Positions 18,842 to 29,420 of a stretch of 64,000 nucleotides of DNA are shown here, piece after piece; the first letter of the stretch is position 1, and each line of letters begins with the position of its first letter. The position numbers were made by a program, and so were the translations under genes. The notes under the pieces were generated by a model, which did not search any database, had not been told where the DNA came from, and saw only the letters and a list, made by a program, of their open reading frames with translations. Source of the stretch: Anaerolineales bacterium (GTDB lineage Bacteria; Chloroflexota; Anaerolineae; Anaerolineales; UBA4823); contig JAFGJM010000060.1 in the NCBI GenBank assembly GCA_016929095.1, positions 1-64,000 on the forward strand, written 5' to 3'.

Positions 18842-21108
18842 AATAAATTCTCCTTTCTTGGCAACGTAAAATGGAATATGGCGCCTTTATCCACTTCTCC
18901 TTCCCCCCAAATCCGCCCCCCGTGCCTGTGCAAAATACGCTGGATGATAGCCAGCCCAACCCCGGTGCCTTCGAATTCCCTTTCACTATGCAATCGTTGG
19001 AAAACACCAAAAAGTTTTCCGGCGTATTGCATATCAAAACCGGCGCCATTATCTTTTATGGAATAAATGATTTCCGAATCATTGGAATAACCGCTAATTT
19101 CGATGTGCGGTTGTTGCTGTCTGGAAGAAAATTTAATCGCATTGGAGATCAAATTCACCCACACCTGATGCATCAGCATCGGGTCGCCCAAAGCCATGGG
19201 TAATGAGTTGGTTTCGAAAAGTATTCGCTGTTGATCTTCCGGCGAGGCGAGTTCTTGATAGACCGATGTGACCATAGCCGTCATATCAATGGGGGAAGCG
19301 TTGATCTCTGCCCGGTTTAACCTCGAAAAAGACAATAAATCGTCGATCAAAAGACTCATGCGGGAAGCATTATCCTGGATGACATCACAAATACGCCGGC
19401 CTTCGTCATCCAGGTTGGAAACGTAATCGTCGATCAGGATATTGGTGAACCCGTGAATAGCACGCAGAGGCGCGCGCAGGTCGTGGGAGACGGAATAGCT
19501 AAAGGCTTCCAATTCTTTATTGGCCGCGGTCAGGTTGTCGGCTTGCGTTTGCAGCCTTTGGTTGAGATTCAGGATCTCTTGCTCAACCCGTTTATGTTCG
19601 GTCATGTCATTGAATGTCAGTAATAAGTGTGTTCGTCCCTCCGATTCGAAGGTGGTAAAACTACAAGCGAACCAGGCTTCTTTACCATAGGTGGTGATTA
19701 AGAACATTTCTTTTTCGGTTTCTTTCTTTTGCGTATGCGCTTCCACGGCTATCTCATACAATCCGTATTGTTTCCACGCATCGATATCATGGTAGTTTTG
19801 CGCTAATAATTGCTCCGTAGTGCCGTCTACCAATCTCGCGGCTGCCTCATTGACCAAAGCACATTGCCCGGTCTCATCGTATGCGATTATCCCGGTAGCA
19901 GAGGTGGCAAGTATTTTTTCCTGGAAATTGAGCGTCTCTTGCAATTGTTGGGTCCGTTCAGAGACTTTTTGTTCCAAATTTGTTAAACTTTGTTGTAATT
20001 GAGACGTCATATCATTGAAGGCTAAAGCTAGGCTCGCCACCTCGATCGGTCCGCTGACATCGGCTTGCAATGTTCTGTTCCCTGCGGTAATCTCAGAGGC
20101 GGTTTCCATAAGGTTCACCAACGGCGCGGCTAACTGGCGCGCGATATTCGAGCCAACCATTGCCGCCAGGATGGCAACCACCGCTATGATCAACAGCGCC
20201 AATACCATATTGTTGATAACCGGCTGGTATGCTTCATCCCAGGGTAATTCAGTGATCACAGCCCAGTCTGGCATGATCAATGGAACATAACTACCGACAA
20301 CAAGCTCTTTTTCGATTCCCCAATAGGTGCTGGCGTGGTCGGGGATAGCCGTCGAGGAGCTGTTCATGAATTCATTGACCAACTCAATTTCTCTTGAATA
20401 TATGCCTTTTAATACCAATGTGGTGTCTGCATACGCCAGCAAGCTGCCATTTCGATCGACCACATAGGCATGCCCCCTTTCTCCCACTTTCAGGTTTTCG
20501 ACCAAATCCCACATATACTTCAAATTGGTTTCTGCCAGAATTAAACCTTGATATTCATCGAAAACATCCAGCGCTGGCATTGCCATAACCGTCAAGGGTT
20601 CTCCGGTATAAGGATCAAGATAAACAGAACTAATAAATTTTTTCCCTTCTCGTATATTTTGCATTTCCTCGTCAGAAATTAATTCGAGGAAGTGTTCGGG
20701 TGATTCGAGGGGGAGACGTGAAGCCTGAGCTAAAGGCTGGTGTTGGGAATCGAATATCACTAACTGCCGAAAAGCGGGCTGTAAACCTAATAAGCTATCA
20801 AGAATGAGTTTTTGCTCTTCACTGGATTGGACAATCGGATCTGTCAGCCATACGGCAGTTTCTAAGACGCTGAATTTATCCTGAATGAAGTTACTGACAT
20901 CTCGCGCTGCTTGTCTGGCGATTAGCTGTTGGGTGTCGGAAACAACAACCGATTGGGTTCGCAAATTAGAAACCAACAATAAAATACCGGAAAAAAGTAA
21001 AGAAATTACACTTAGGGTCACAAAAGTAACGATCAGAGTAGTATACAGGCTGCGTTCGTCGTTAGGTTTTTTATTTTTTGATTTCATATGATTGCTTTCC
21101 AATCCCAT
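18838..21108 (-). CDS. Cache-HAMP-PAS histidine kinase
   Basis: A 756-residue membrane kinase. A helix at about 22-48 and another at about 298-320 flank an extracytoplasmic Cache-type sensor (LPLESPEHFLELI, SSVYLDPYTGEP, HAYVVDRNGSLLAYAD). HAMP (about 320-375), a coiled coil and PAS (about 395-500) follow. His[16 protein letters not shown] gives His542, and the ATPase boxes SNAIKFSS, DNGAGFD and [11 protein letters not shown] are intact. It is flanked on both sides by PF04392 lipoproteins, one overlapping it by 4 bp and one 33 bp downstream of that gene's stop. That arrangement makes a binding-protein-assisted sensor plausible. Met8 (21087) is an alternative start. Confidence 0.94.
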   Translation of the reverse strand: MGLESNHMKSKNKKPNDERSLYTTLIVTFVTLSVISLLFSGILLLVSNLRTQSVVVSDTQQLIARQAARDVSNFIQDKFSVLETAVWLTDPIVQSSEEQKLILDSLLGLQPAFRQLVIFDSQHQPLAQASRLPLESPEHFLELISDEEMQNIREGKKFISSVYLDPYTGEPLTVMAMPALDVFDEYQGLILAETNLKYMWDLVENLKVGERGHAYVVDRNGSLLAYADTTLVLKGIYSREIELVNEFMNSSSTAIPDHASTYWGIEKELVVGSYVPLIMPDWAVITELPWDEAYQPVINNMVLALLIIAVVAILAAMVGSNIARQLAAPLVNLMETASEITAGNRTLQADVSGPIEVASLALAFNDMTSQLQQSLTNLEQKVSERTQQLQETLNFQEKILATSATGIIAYDETGQCALVNEAAARLVDGTTEQLLAQNYHDIDAWKQYGLYEIAVEAHTQKKETEKEMFLITTYGKEAWFACSFTTFESEGRTHLLLTFNDMTEHKRVEQEILNLNQRLQTQADNLTAANKELEAFSYSVSHDLRAPLRAIHGFTNILIDDYVSNLDDEGRRICDVIQDNASRMSLLIDDLLSFSRLNRAEINASPIDMTAMVTSVYQELASPEDQQRILFETNSLPMALGDPMLMHQVWVNLISNAIKFSSRQQQPHIEISGYSNDSEIIYSIKDNGAGFDMQYAGKLFGVFQRLHSEREFEGTGVGLAIIQRILHRHGGRIWGEGEVDKGAIFHFTLPRKENLL

Positions 21109-21141
21109 AGAAGCACCATCTAAAATCCAAGAATTCGAAAA

Positions 21142-22155
21142 TCATTGGCGGATAATTTCAACTGCATTTTTCAATAATCCTTCGGGTACCGATAACCCCA
21201 GCGTTTCGGCGGCAACCAAATTGATCCGTAAATATTCTTCGGGAGATAACACTGGAAGCTCGCTGGGAGGAACGCCTTGCAGGATTTTATTGGCTAAAGT
21301 CGCGGCTTTTGTACCCACTTCAATATAATCATTCCCATAATGGAAAATAGCGCCATCTGTCATCTGGCTATATACATTGGCTGAAATGGGTAAGTTATGC
21401 TTTTGGGCAAAATTCCTGATGACTACCCAGCTTTCTCTGGTTTGAATCAACTGGTCTGGCATGATCAAGATCGCATCGATGCCGATATCAGCCATTTTCT
21501 CCCGCGCTTCCAAATCCGCTTTAATTTCATCCAGGTTAGATACAAATACTTCGTTTATTTTGACGTGTTTCGATTGTGCGACAAGGCGTAATGCTTTTAG
21601 TGCAGATGGAAACACGGTGGTTTCATTATCATATGCCACCCAAATCGTCTGTATATTGGGGTCAAAATCGAGCAAAAACTCTAAACGCTTCACTGTAAGT
21701 TTATCGAGTTGATGTTGAACACCGGTGATATTTCCACCTGGTTCGCGCAAGCTGTTCACAAAATTGATGTCTTCAATATTCGCATACGCAAAGATGACAG
21801 GCATATCTGTGCCTTGTGTGATATTTTTTGCGGTCAATGACGTATCGTGCGGAAAGGCAAAAATCAGATCGACTTTTTCTCCAACAAATCGTTCGATAAT
21901 ATGTTTTTCTGAAGCCTGGTCGAAGTTGGTTTTTTGGATATCATAAAGAATGTTTTGACCTTCGTGATAACCTAATTCATCCATCTTTGCTTTGAAACCA
22001 GTGATCGTAGAATATACAAGATCATTGCCACAAAGAATACCAACACGATAGATTTTGGTATCTTGCGTCATGCAGCCTTGCAGGCTAATCAGGAGTATGC
22101 ATATTAGAGGAATTATCCATTTTTTAGATTTCATAAAATTACAAATATTGTGCAT
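21142..22155 (-). CDS. Orphan ABC_sub_bind (PF04392) lipoprotein
   Basis: A 337-residue lipoprotein. The lipobox LISLQGC puts the lipidated cysteine at Cys28. The binding domain starts YRVGILCGNDLVYSTITGF and shows MDELGYHEGQNILYDIQ, DMPVIFAYANIED and GGNITGVQHQLDKLTVKRLE. I start it at the ATG 22153-22155, which has AAGG 11 bp upstream. The open frame reaches 22191 but that part lies in a family B repeat. It is closely related to the next gene upstream (22625-23644) and less so to 17789-18841. It lies directly before the Cache kinase gene. No transporter genes are present, so uptake is unlikely to be its local role. Confidence 0.88.
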   Translation of the reverse strand: MHNICNFMKSKKWIIPLICILLISLQGCMTQDTKIYRVGILCGNDLVYSTITGFKAKMDELGYHEGQNILYDIQKTNFDQASEKHIIERFVGEKVDLIFAFPHDTSLTAKNITQGTDMPVIFAYANIEDINFVNSLREPGGNITGVQHQLDKLTVKRLEFLLDFDPNIQTIWVAYDNETTVFPSALKALRLVAQSKHVKINEVFVSNLDEIKADLEAREKMADIGIDAILIMPDQLIQTRESWVVIRNFAQKHNLPISANVYSQMTDGAIFHYGNDYIEVGTKAATLANKILQGVPPSELPVLSPEEYLRINLVAAETLGLSVPEGLLKNAVEIIRQ

Positions 22156-22183
22156 GCAATATATTACCTTGAATAAAAACATC

Positions 22184-22520
22184 CTAACCACCAGACAGTC
22201 CCTTAGAAGTGAGGAACGAGTGAAGCAATCTTTACATCAGCAGGGAATTTTCATTTTCCGGAAGATTGCTTCGCTTTGCTCCTAAGGACCTGTCATTCTG
22301 AAGGAGCCCGCCAGGGCGACTAAAGAATCTGCACGATCATCAATTAGATTCTTCGCTGCGCTCAGAATGACAAGGCAATAGAGTTCTTTTTGAATAGAAG
22401 AGCGCTTGAGTGCTATGGAATCACTCGTAATGACAGGCGGGTTTGTTCCTTCCGGGAAGCAGAGCGTTTGTGCGATTTGGCATTACTCGCAATGACAAGA
22501 AGCAACTGTAGGGTAATTAG
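22184..22520. repeat. Family B short inverted-repeat element, copy 2
   Basis: A 337-bp element starting CTAACCACCAGACAGTCCC and ending CTGTAGGGTAATTAG. It carries GAGGAACGAGTGAAGCAATC, TGTCATTCTGAAGGAGCCC, CGCCAGGGCGAC, GATTCTTCGCTGCGCTCAG and TCGCAATGACAAG modules that also occur in copy 1 in the other order. It separates two paralogous lipoprotein genes. 22521-22624 holds nothing recognisable. Confidence 0.72.
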
Positions 22521-22624
22521 AAAACAAATATTATATTTATTAAAGATCATAGATAACCAGATCGAATGTAGATGATTTTTCCATAATTAAAAAATTTGTA
22601 CGTTCAAAAAGCCATCAAAAAAAA

Positions 22625-23644
22625 CTAACGGATGATTTCGGCGGCTTGTTTTAATAAGCGATCTGCGACGGTTATACCCAGGGCTTTTGCCTGTATCAGG
22701 TTGATGTTAAGATATCCTTCGGGAGAGGCAAGCGGGATTTTACCTGCCGGGGTTCCTTGAAGGATTTTCGCCGCCAGAGCAGCGGCCGTTTCTCCAACTT
22801 GAAAATAATCAAGTCCATAGTGAAACAACGCACCCTTTTTCACCTCATCGTAAAAAATCGCCGAAATTGGTAAATTATTTTTTTCAGCGAACCATGCGAT
22901 AGCTGCCCAGGACGGAGCCGATTGGGTAACAAGGTCTGGCATAATCATTATGGCGTCCACACCAATATCATCCAATCGGTCACGCGCTGCTAATTCTGCC
23001 TGCACTTCCTCCTCCGAGTTAACCGGAACTTCGACCAACGTAACGTCCTTAGATTGAGCTGCAGGCCTTAGTGACAGAAGTGCGTTTGTGATCAAAGGGT
23101 AGCTGGGATCATACGCCACCCATACGCGTTTTATCGTTGGATCAAAATCCAATAGCAATTCTAACCTTTTGGCGGTTAACTCCAGGATAGGATAGCGCAC
23201 ACCGGTAATGTTGCCGCCCGGCTCACGCAAGGTATTTACCAGGTTGGTGCCTTCGATGGCTGAGTATGCAAAAACAACGGGGATATTGGTGTCCCGGGTC
23301 AGGATTTTGGCGGTAATCGCCGTCTCATTGGGAAAGGCAAAAATTAAATCCACGTTTTCACCGATAAAACGCTTTACAAAGCGTTGTTCCCCTAAGGGGT
23401 CATTGTTGACTTTTTGAACATCATATAGGATGTTTTGGCCTTCGTTAAACCCCAGTTCACCCATTTTCGATTTAAATCCGTTAATGGTATCCAATAGGGA
23501 ATTCGCACCACAAATGATACCAACCCGGTAAATTTGGGGATTTTCAGGAGTGCAGCCTTGCAAACCAAAAAGGAATATAGCCATCAAGGCAATCATTCCC
23601 TTGTGCCAATGCATCCTAATAAATAAACCTCTAATGTCAAACAT
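22625..23644 (-). CDS. Orphan ABC_sub_bind (PF04392) lipoprotein
   Basis: A 339-residue lipoprotein and close paralogue of 21142-22155. The lipobox FGLQGC gives Cys31. The mature start IYRVGIICGANSLLDTINGF, the segment MGELGFNEGQNILYDVQ and the hinge GGNITGVRYPILELTAKRLE match the family, and the C-terminus (DRLLKQAAEIIR) is shared by all three copies. Met11 (23614) is a possible alternative start. It follows the response regulator gene by 52 bp on the same strand, as if it were the last gene of the regulator-kinase-regulator group. Ligand unknown. Confidence 0.9.
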   Translation of the reverse strand: MFDIRGLFIRMHWHKGMIALMAIFLFGLQGCTPENPQIYRVGIICGANSLLDTINGFKSKMGELGFNEGQNILYDVQKVNNDPLGEQRFVKRFIGENVDLIFAFPNETAITAKILTRDTNIPVVFAYSAIEGTNLVNTLREPGGNITGVRYPILELTAKRLELLLDFDPTIKRVWVAYDPSYPLITNALLSLRPAAQSKDVTLVEVPVNSEEEVQAELAARDRLDDIGVDAIMIMPDLVTQSAPSWAAIAWFAEKNNLPISAIFYDEVKKGALFHYGLDYFQVGETAAALAAKILQGTPAGKIPLASPEGYLNINLIQAKALGITVADRLLKQAAEIIR

Positions 23645-23696
23645 CTTCCTTCTACTCAGTTTTTAACCGATAATCAAAACTTCTATATAAAACCTT

Positions 23697-24140
23697 TTAA
23701 ATTGGTGGTTGGTTAAGTAACAGCCAGTACATTCCCAAATTACTCATTGCTTCCGAGAACTGATCAAAATCAACCGGTTTTACCACATAGCTATTGGCGC
23801 CTAATTCGTAGGCGGTGATAATATCTGGGTCTTCAGCAGAGGACGTGACCACTACAACCGGGATAGAATCCGATTGGGGGTTACTTTTTATCTCGCGCAG
23901 TACTTCCAAGCCATTCACTTTGGGCAGCTTCAAATCCAGCAGAACCACTTTCGGAGAATGAGATGTGTCTCGCTGCGCATACTCACCACGGGCGAAGATG
24001 AAATCCAATGCTTGAGCGCCGTCTTCGACCATGGCAAGGCGGTTTGCCAGGTTGCGTTTTTTTAGCGCCCGAATGGTTAACTCGGCATCTTGCGGATTAT
24101 CTTCAACGATTAAGATATCGATTATTTTTGAATTGTTCAT
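23697..24140 (-). CDS. Single-domain response regulator (Rcp1-like), copy 1
   Basis: A 147-residue CheY-like receiver with no output domain. The acidic pair in [10 protein letters not shown], the phospho-acceptor Asp69 in [16 protein letters not shown], the switch residues in [11 protein letters not shown] and the lysine in [11 protein letters not shown] are present. The C-terminal [19 protein letters not shown] extension is typical of Rcp1-type partners of phytochrome-like kinases. Its ATG overlaps the stop of the 1594-residue kinase by 4 bp, so it is most likely that kinase's phosphate acceptor. It is a near-duplicate of 28977-29420. Confidence 0.96.
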   Translation of the reverse strand: MNNSKIIDILIVEDNPQDAELTIRALKKRNLANRLAMVEDGAQALDFIFARGEYAQRDTSHSPKVVLLDLKLPKVNGLEVLREIKSNPQSDSIPVVVVTSSAEDPDIITAYELGANSYVVKPVDFDQFSEAMSNLGMYWLLLNQPPI

Positions 24141-27100
24141 GATATTGACTCCCTCTTAGGTAGCGAAAAATGAAATGTTGCGCCATTGCCCACTTCGCCT
24201 TCCGCCCAAACACGCCCCCCATGCCGGTTAATCACACGCTGGACTATGGCTAAACCGACGCCGGTCCCTTCGAATTCTTTTTCGCTATGCAAACGATTGA
24301 ACACACCAAACAGGTTCTGGGCATAGCGCATATCGAAACCGGCGCCGTTATCTTTGATTGAATAAATGACCTCTTTTTCATTTTGGTGGCTGCTGATGTG
24401 GATGATGGCTTGCTCTTTTTGCGAGGTGAATTTGACAGCATTGGAAATCAGGTTTGTCCAGACCTGGCGCAATAAATTGGCATCACCCATAGCACATTCG
24501 AGCGGCGTTACCTGAAATGTAATGCGTAATTTTTCATCGGGTGTAAGCAGATCTTGATAAACCAAATTTACCAATGCTTGCATATCAACGTACTTGAACA
24601 GCATTTCGGTTCTGCCAATACGGGCGAAAGCCAAGAGATCATCGATCAGGCGGCTCATGCGCCGCGTCTCTTTACTGATTACCGAACACACCCGTTTTCC
24701 ATCCTCATCCAGCGCTGAATAGTAATCTTCTATCAGGATACTGGCATATCCGTTGATGGCGCGCAAGGGGGCGCGCAGGTCATGCGAAACCGAATAACTG
24801 AAGGCTTCCAGCTCTTGCACAGCAGTCTCTAATTGGCGGGTGCGTTCGAACACGCGTTGTTCTAAATCTTCGTTCAATTGGCGGATTTCTTCTTCGGCTT
24901 TTTTTTGCTCGGTAATATCGCGGATAATCCCTTCGGTACCCACAGGGTTGCCATCATCATCATATAAGACATGAGTGGCAAATGAAGCAATAAATATAGA
25001 GCCGTCTTTGCGTTTTAATCGCGCTTCATAATTCTTGACCCTTCCCGTTGCTTTAACCGCCTCGATTATTTTATCGCGATCATCAGGGTTTTCCCAGAAT
25101 AGTTCAAGCGACATTCCAATCATCTCGTCGATAGTATCATATCCAAACATCCTGCAGCCGGAGGGGCTGCCCATAACCAATTGTCCAGCGAGGTTGGAGC
25201 GGTAAAACACATCCTGGATATTCTCGATCACGCTGCGATATTTCTTTTCGCTTTCGCGCAACGCCATTTCTGCCTGTTTTCGATCGGTTATATCAATTAC
25301 TGTAGTAGTGATACCCTTGGATATATCGGTAAGGTCTAATGGGCTTAAGCACAATAAAACATCCAATACAGTGCCATTTTTATGTAGTAACTGAGCTTCT
25401 CCGATACCCACACCATCTTTTGCAATTTGACCATATAAATCATTCCCGGTGCGGATATATTCCTCATCGCTGGGGTAAACCATGCGAGTATCCTGATTTA
25501 ATAATTCGTTTTCGCAGTATCCGGTCAGTTTATACAGGGTATTGTTTACTTTAATAAATTTTCTGTCTTTTAGCAAAGCGATACCTACCGGTACTGAAGC
25601 AAACAGGCTGCTGATAAAAGCTTCGTTTTCTCGCAATGCTCGTTCTGCTTGTTTACGGTCTGTGTTATCCATGAAGATGGCAGTGATGCCTTTGGATATA
25701 TCGTCAGGATCCAGAGGACTCAGACAGAGATATATGTCAATGTTGGAGCCGTCTTTGTGTGTAAAGCGGGTTTCTCCGAAACCTAAACCATCTTTCTCTA
25801 TCTTCCCGTAGATTTCATTTCCAATACGAATATATTCATCATCATCCGGGTAAAGAATGCGTGTCGATTGTCCCAGTAATTCTGTCTCTGTATACCCAGA
25901 GAAGTCGCATAATGTTTGGTTGACTTTCAGAAAAACCCTGTCTTTCAACAAAGCAATACCTACTGGTGCGGCTGCAAACAGGCTGCTGATCAATGCTTCA
26001 TTTTCCCGCAGAGAGTTTTCTACTTTTTTGCGTTCGCTGATATCCAAAACGGTGGCAGTCACACCTTTGGATTGATCGTTGGGATCGAAGGGGCTTAGAC
26101 ACAAAATCACATCGATGGTAAAGCCATTTTTATGCTCCAAACGGGCTTCTCCTACCGCTAATCCCTTCTCATCCATCTCCTGATATAGATATTTCCCTAC
26201 ACGGGCATATTCATTTTCATTTGGATATAAGAGACGTGTGCTGCTCCCCAATAATTCTTCTTCAGAGTATCCGGTAATCAGCGACAAAGATTTATTTGAT
26301 TTAATGAAAATGCGATTCTTTAATAAAGCCACCCCAACCGGTGTCGCCTCTAAAATGCTGCTAAGCATTTCTTCGTTGTCACGAATTGCCCTTTCGGATT
26401 GCTTGCGCTCGGTGATATCGCGGAACATACCCGCCAGGTAAGGCTTCCCTTGTAATGTGATTTGGGAGTTCACAATTTCAGCAATAAACATGCTGCCATC
26501 TTTGCGGCGGACCGGGATTTCATATGCAATTGAAGTTTCATCATTCCCCGATTTAATAAATTGCTCCCATACTTCTTCTTTGACAGATTCGGGGTGGATA
26601 TCAGGGGCATGTAACGTAGTAAGTTCTTCGGGAGTATATCCCAACATTTGGGATATCGTCTGGTTGCCAAACATGATCTTTTGGTTTTCACAATCTGCCA
26701 CTAAAATGCCATCTTGTGAATGATCAAAAATGGAACGGAAACGCAATTCAGATTCGCGCAGATCTTCTTCTGATTTCAAGCGCGCAATCACATTACCCAT
26801 TTGCGCGGCGATAGTTTCCAGGATTTCACGGGAAAATGTGGGTACTTCCTTGTATGAATGGGAAGCAATATTCATACTCCCAATTATTTTATTCTGATAG
26901 TTAATGGGTAAAACCGCGATACCGCTCAACGATTCATTTCTACGGGGTTCATCATCGGGGAATCCCAGCATTGGATGTTGGGAATACACGGGTTTGCCAT
27001 CCATAACAAGGCGCATATTGAGTGAGTTTGCTTTGAATGTCGCCATGGCATTAACAAATGCATCGGAAAGCCCCTGGTGAATCGCCAGTCTTAATTCTTT

Positions 27101-28921
27101 GGAAAGCTCATCATAAAGATATATGCCGCCACAATCCATGCCAGATGACTCGATCGCCACTTCCAGACAGAGCTGCAATCCTTCGTCAAGCCGGGAGACT
27201 GCGTTCAGCGATAACGCCAGATCATGTTGCAGCGAGATCAATTGCTCTGCTCTTTTTCTTTGGGTGATATCGCGCTGCACTCCCCAAACTCGTTTTAAAA
27301 TCCCATTATCGACAACCCCGGTGTAACTTTCTACAATAACAATAGGATTCCCTTGTGAATCTAATTCTGTCTCTTCCCGATCTGTGATACGGTAGTTTTC
27401 GGCTTTGGTCAGATCGGCCATTTGCGTACCGCAATTGGGGGCAAAATCGCGCACTGGACGGCCTATCATTTGCTCCGGGTTTAACCCGTATGCGGCTGAC
27501 AGAGCCGCGTTGACCTCAGCAATGTATGCATATTTGGCAATTTGCTGCTCTAATACTTCATATGGTTGATCAATTAAAATTGACTTTGAAAAATCGATGC
27601 GGAAGATCCCTTCACTGGCATTGATCACAAAATTTCGATAGCGTTCTTCGCTTTCCCGCAAAGCATTTTCTTGATTTATGCGTTCGGTAATATCACGTGC
27701 TGCCGCGTAAATTTTCTCCCCAACCGGCATCGACCGCCATTCCAGCCAGCGGTATGTGCCATCTTTGCAGCGATAACGATTGACGAAGTTAAACACTTCG
27801 ATATTTGATGCCAGCTCTGATATCGCATGCCGGGTAGGCTGAATATCATCCGGATGAACAAAATCCAAAAACCGCTGCCCTTCTAATTCTTCAAGGCGGT
27901 AACCCAATACTTTTTCCCACTCACGGTTGAGCCGGAGGAAGTAACCTTCAATATTCGCAATACAAAGAAGATCAATTGTAGAGGAAAAAAAGTGCTCCAG
28001 TTCTTCGGTTGCGGCTTTAAGGGCGGCTTCGGTTTGTTTTCGCTCAGTTATGTCTTTTGAAATGCCCACAATATATATTGGTTTTCCAAATTCATCATTA
28101 ATTGGGGTTCCAACCGTGTTATGCCAACGCCATTCCCCATTTTTGTGGAGCACCTGATATTCGATTTCCTTAGAGGTTTCACCGGAATTCAAGGCTTTTG
28201 TGATAGTTTTTTCACAGATATGCATATCATCAGGGTGGATATACTCCACAAAGTGATATCCGATTACTTCTTGCACTTGATACCCCAGTAATCGTGTCCA
28301 GCCGGGTGAAGCATAAGTAAAAATCCCATCGGGAGAAAGGGTGAAGATGATCTCATCGGCGTTTTCGACGATCTCTCGCAAACGCTGTTCGCTGTTGCGG
28401 AGAGCTTCTTCTGCCTGCTTGCGTTTGGTAATATCTTGAAGAACCCCGATGATCCCTTTGACAACACCCTCATCATCGCAGAATGTGGATTTATAGGCAA
28501 TGAAGTCATGGGGAACCTGATTGAAATCAGGTAATGTGATTTCATATTCTTGTTGACCAGGATTATGCAATAATTCTGAGTCTTTGGCGGAAATTACCCC
28601 GGCTAATTCCTTTGGGTATAGATCATGGGGTTTTTTATACTGCAGATTTTGCTCTGAGAAACCGAAAAAATCCAGAAATGCTTTATTTGCACCTATATAA
28701 CGCCCCTGGGTATCCTTATGATAGACAGGCGCGGGTATCGCATCCAAAACTGCTTTCTGAGAAGTGATTTCTTGCTGAAGATTGACCTCATTTGCTTCTC
28801 GGCGGGATAGTTCTGTCTCGAGTTTGTGAATGACTGCTGCCATATTTGCCAGAGTGTTTTCGTTCCCCTGACTACTATCTGTCATATTTCTTGTTGAGGG
28901 TGATGTGGTTTTTCTGACCAT
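24137..28921 (-). CDS. Giant nine-PAS/GAF soluble histidine kinase
   Basis: A 1594-residue kinase with no membrane segment. After an N-terminal coiled coil come four PAS domains (about 55-560), one GAF domain (about 565-730), five more PAS domains (about 735-1345), a coiled coil, HisKA ([14 protein letters not shown], His1380) and the ATPase domain ([26 protein letters not shown]). PAS domains 6, 7 and 8 (about 26380-25280) are a tandem triplication, sharing [16 protein letters not shown]-type and LCLSPLD segments. It is flanked on both sides by near-identical Rcp1-like regulators, one overlapping its end by 4 bp and one 55 bp upstream. The PAS ligands and stimuli cannot be predicted. Confidence 0.95.
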   Translation of the reverse strand: MVRKTTSPSTRNMTDSSQGNENTLANMAAVIHKLETELSRREANEVNLQQEITSQKAVLDAIPAPVYHKDTQGRYIGANKAFLDFFGFSEQNLQYKKPHDLYPKELAGVISAKDSELLHNPGQQEYEITLPDFNQVPHDFIAYKSTFCDDEGVVKGIIGVLQDITKRKQAEEALRNSEQRLREIVENADEIIFTLSPDGIFTYASPGWTRLLGYQVQEVIGYHFVEYIHPDDMHICEKTITKALNSGETSKEIEYQVLHKNGEWRWHNTVGTPINDEFGKPIYIVGISKDITERKQTEAALKAATEELEHFFSSTIDLLCIANIEGYFLRLNREWEKVLGYRLEELEGQRFLDFVHPDDIQPTRHAISELASNIEVFNFVNRYRCKDGTYRWLEWRSMPVGEKIYAAARDITERINQENALRESEERYRNFVINASEGIFRIDFSKSILIDQPYEVLEQQIAKYAYIAEVNAALSAAYGLNPEQMIGRPVRDFAPNCGTQMADLTKAENYRITDREETELDSQGNPIVIVESYTGVVDNGILKRVWGVQRDITQRKRAEQLISLQHDLALSLNAVSRLDEGLQLCLEVAIESSGMDCGGIYLYDELSKELRLAIHQGLSDAFVNAMATFKANSLNMRLVMDGKPVYSQHPMLGFPDDEPRRNESLSGIAVLPINYQNKIIGSMNIASHSYKEVPTFSREILETIAAQMGNVIARLKSEEDLRESELRFRSIFDHSQDGILVADCENQKIMFGNQTISQMLGYTPEELTTLHAPDIHPESVKEEVWEQFIKSGNDETSIAYEIPVRRKDGSMFIAEIVNSQITLQGKPYLAGMFRDITERKQSERAIRDNEEMLSSILEATPVGVALLKNRIFIKSNKSLSLITGYSEEELLGSSTRLLYPNENEYARVGKYLYQEMDEKGLAVGEARLEHKNGFTIDVILCLSPFDPNDQSKGVTATVLDISERKKVENSLRENEALISSLFAAAPVGIALLKDRVFLKVNQTLCDFSGYTETELLGQSTRILYPDDDEYIRIGNEIYGKIEKDGLGFGETRFTHKDGSNIDIYLCLSPLDPDDISKGITAIFMDNTDRKQAERALRENEAFISSLFASVPVGIALLKDRKFIKVNNTLYKLTGYCENELLNQDTRMVYPSDEEYIRTGNDLYGQIAKDGVGIGEAQLLHKNGTVLDVLLCLSPLDLTDISKGITTTVIDITDRKQAEMALRESEKKYRSVIENIQDVFYRSNLAGQLVMGSPSGCRMFGYDTIDEMIGMSLELFWENPDDRDKIIEAVKATGRVKNYEARLKRKDGSIFIASFATHVLYDDDGNPVGTEGIIRDITEQKKAEEEIRQLNEDLEQRVFERTRQLETAVQELEAFSYSVSHDLRAPLRAINGYASILIEDYYSALDEDGKRVCSVISKETRRMSRLIDDLLAFARIGRTEMLFKYVDMQALVNLVYQDLLTPDEKLRITFQVTPLECAMGDANLLRQVWTNLISNAVKFTSQKEQAIIHISSHQNEKEVIYSIKDNGAGFDMRYAQNLFGVFNRLHSEKEFEGTGVGLAIVQRVINRHGGRVWAEGEVGNGATFHFSLPKRESIS

Positions 28922-28976
28922 AGATAACTTTTCCAGAATTCGATGGCGTTAATTCAATTTCTCTCGAAAAACCCCA

Positions 28977-29420
28977 TTATTTTGAGGAACGGTTTAGTAA
29001 GAGCCAGTATAAACCCAGGTTACTCATGGCTTCTGAAAACTGGTCGAAATCCACCGGTTTCACCACATAGCTATTGACGCCTAAATCATATGCCATTTTG
29101 ATATCCGGATCTTCGGCAGAAGAGGTGACTACAATGACCGGAATGGAGCGGGTTTTGGGATTGCTTTTCAAGGTTTTCAATACTTCCAGTCCACTTACCT
29201 TGGGCAGCTTTAAATCAAGTAAGATGACCTTAGGGGGGTGGGAAACATCCCTTTGGGTATATTTACCACGTGCGAATATGAAGTCCAGCGCTTCTGCACC
29301 ATCTTCAGCCACATACAGCGAATTGGTGAGATTACGTTTTTTAAGCGCCCGGATTGTTAATTCGGCGTCATGGGGATTATCTTCAACCAATAAAAGTTCT
29401 ACAAAATCCAGAAGATTCAT
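28977..29420 (-). CDS. Single-domain response regulator (Rcp1-like), copy 2
   Basis: A 147-residue receiver nearly identical in plan to 23697-24140: [20 protein letters not shown], Asp69 in [34 protein letters not shown] and [19 protein letters not shown]. The start ATG has AAAGGGATTG upstream. It is the first gene of the minus-strand signalling block and precedes the giant kinase by 55 bp. Two copies around one kinase could compete for phosphate, one acting as output and the other as phosphate sink, or they may serve different kinases of the block. Confidence 0.96.
   Translation of the reverse strand: MNLLDFVELLLVEDNPHDAELTIRALKKRNLTNSLYVAEDGAEALDFIFARGKYTQRDVSHPPKVILLDLKLPKVSGLEVLKTLKSNPKTRSIPVIVVTSSAEDPDIKMAYDLGVNSYVVKPVDFDQFSEAMSNLGLYWLLLNRSSK

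Noticed and set aside
17789-23644. ABC importer locus
   Set aside because: Three binding proteins but no permease or ATPase nearby.
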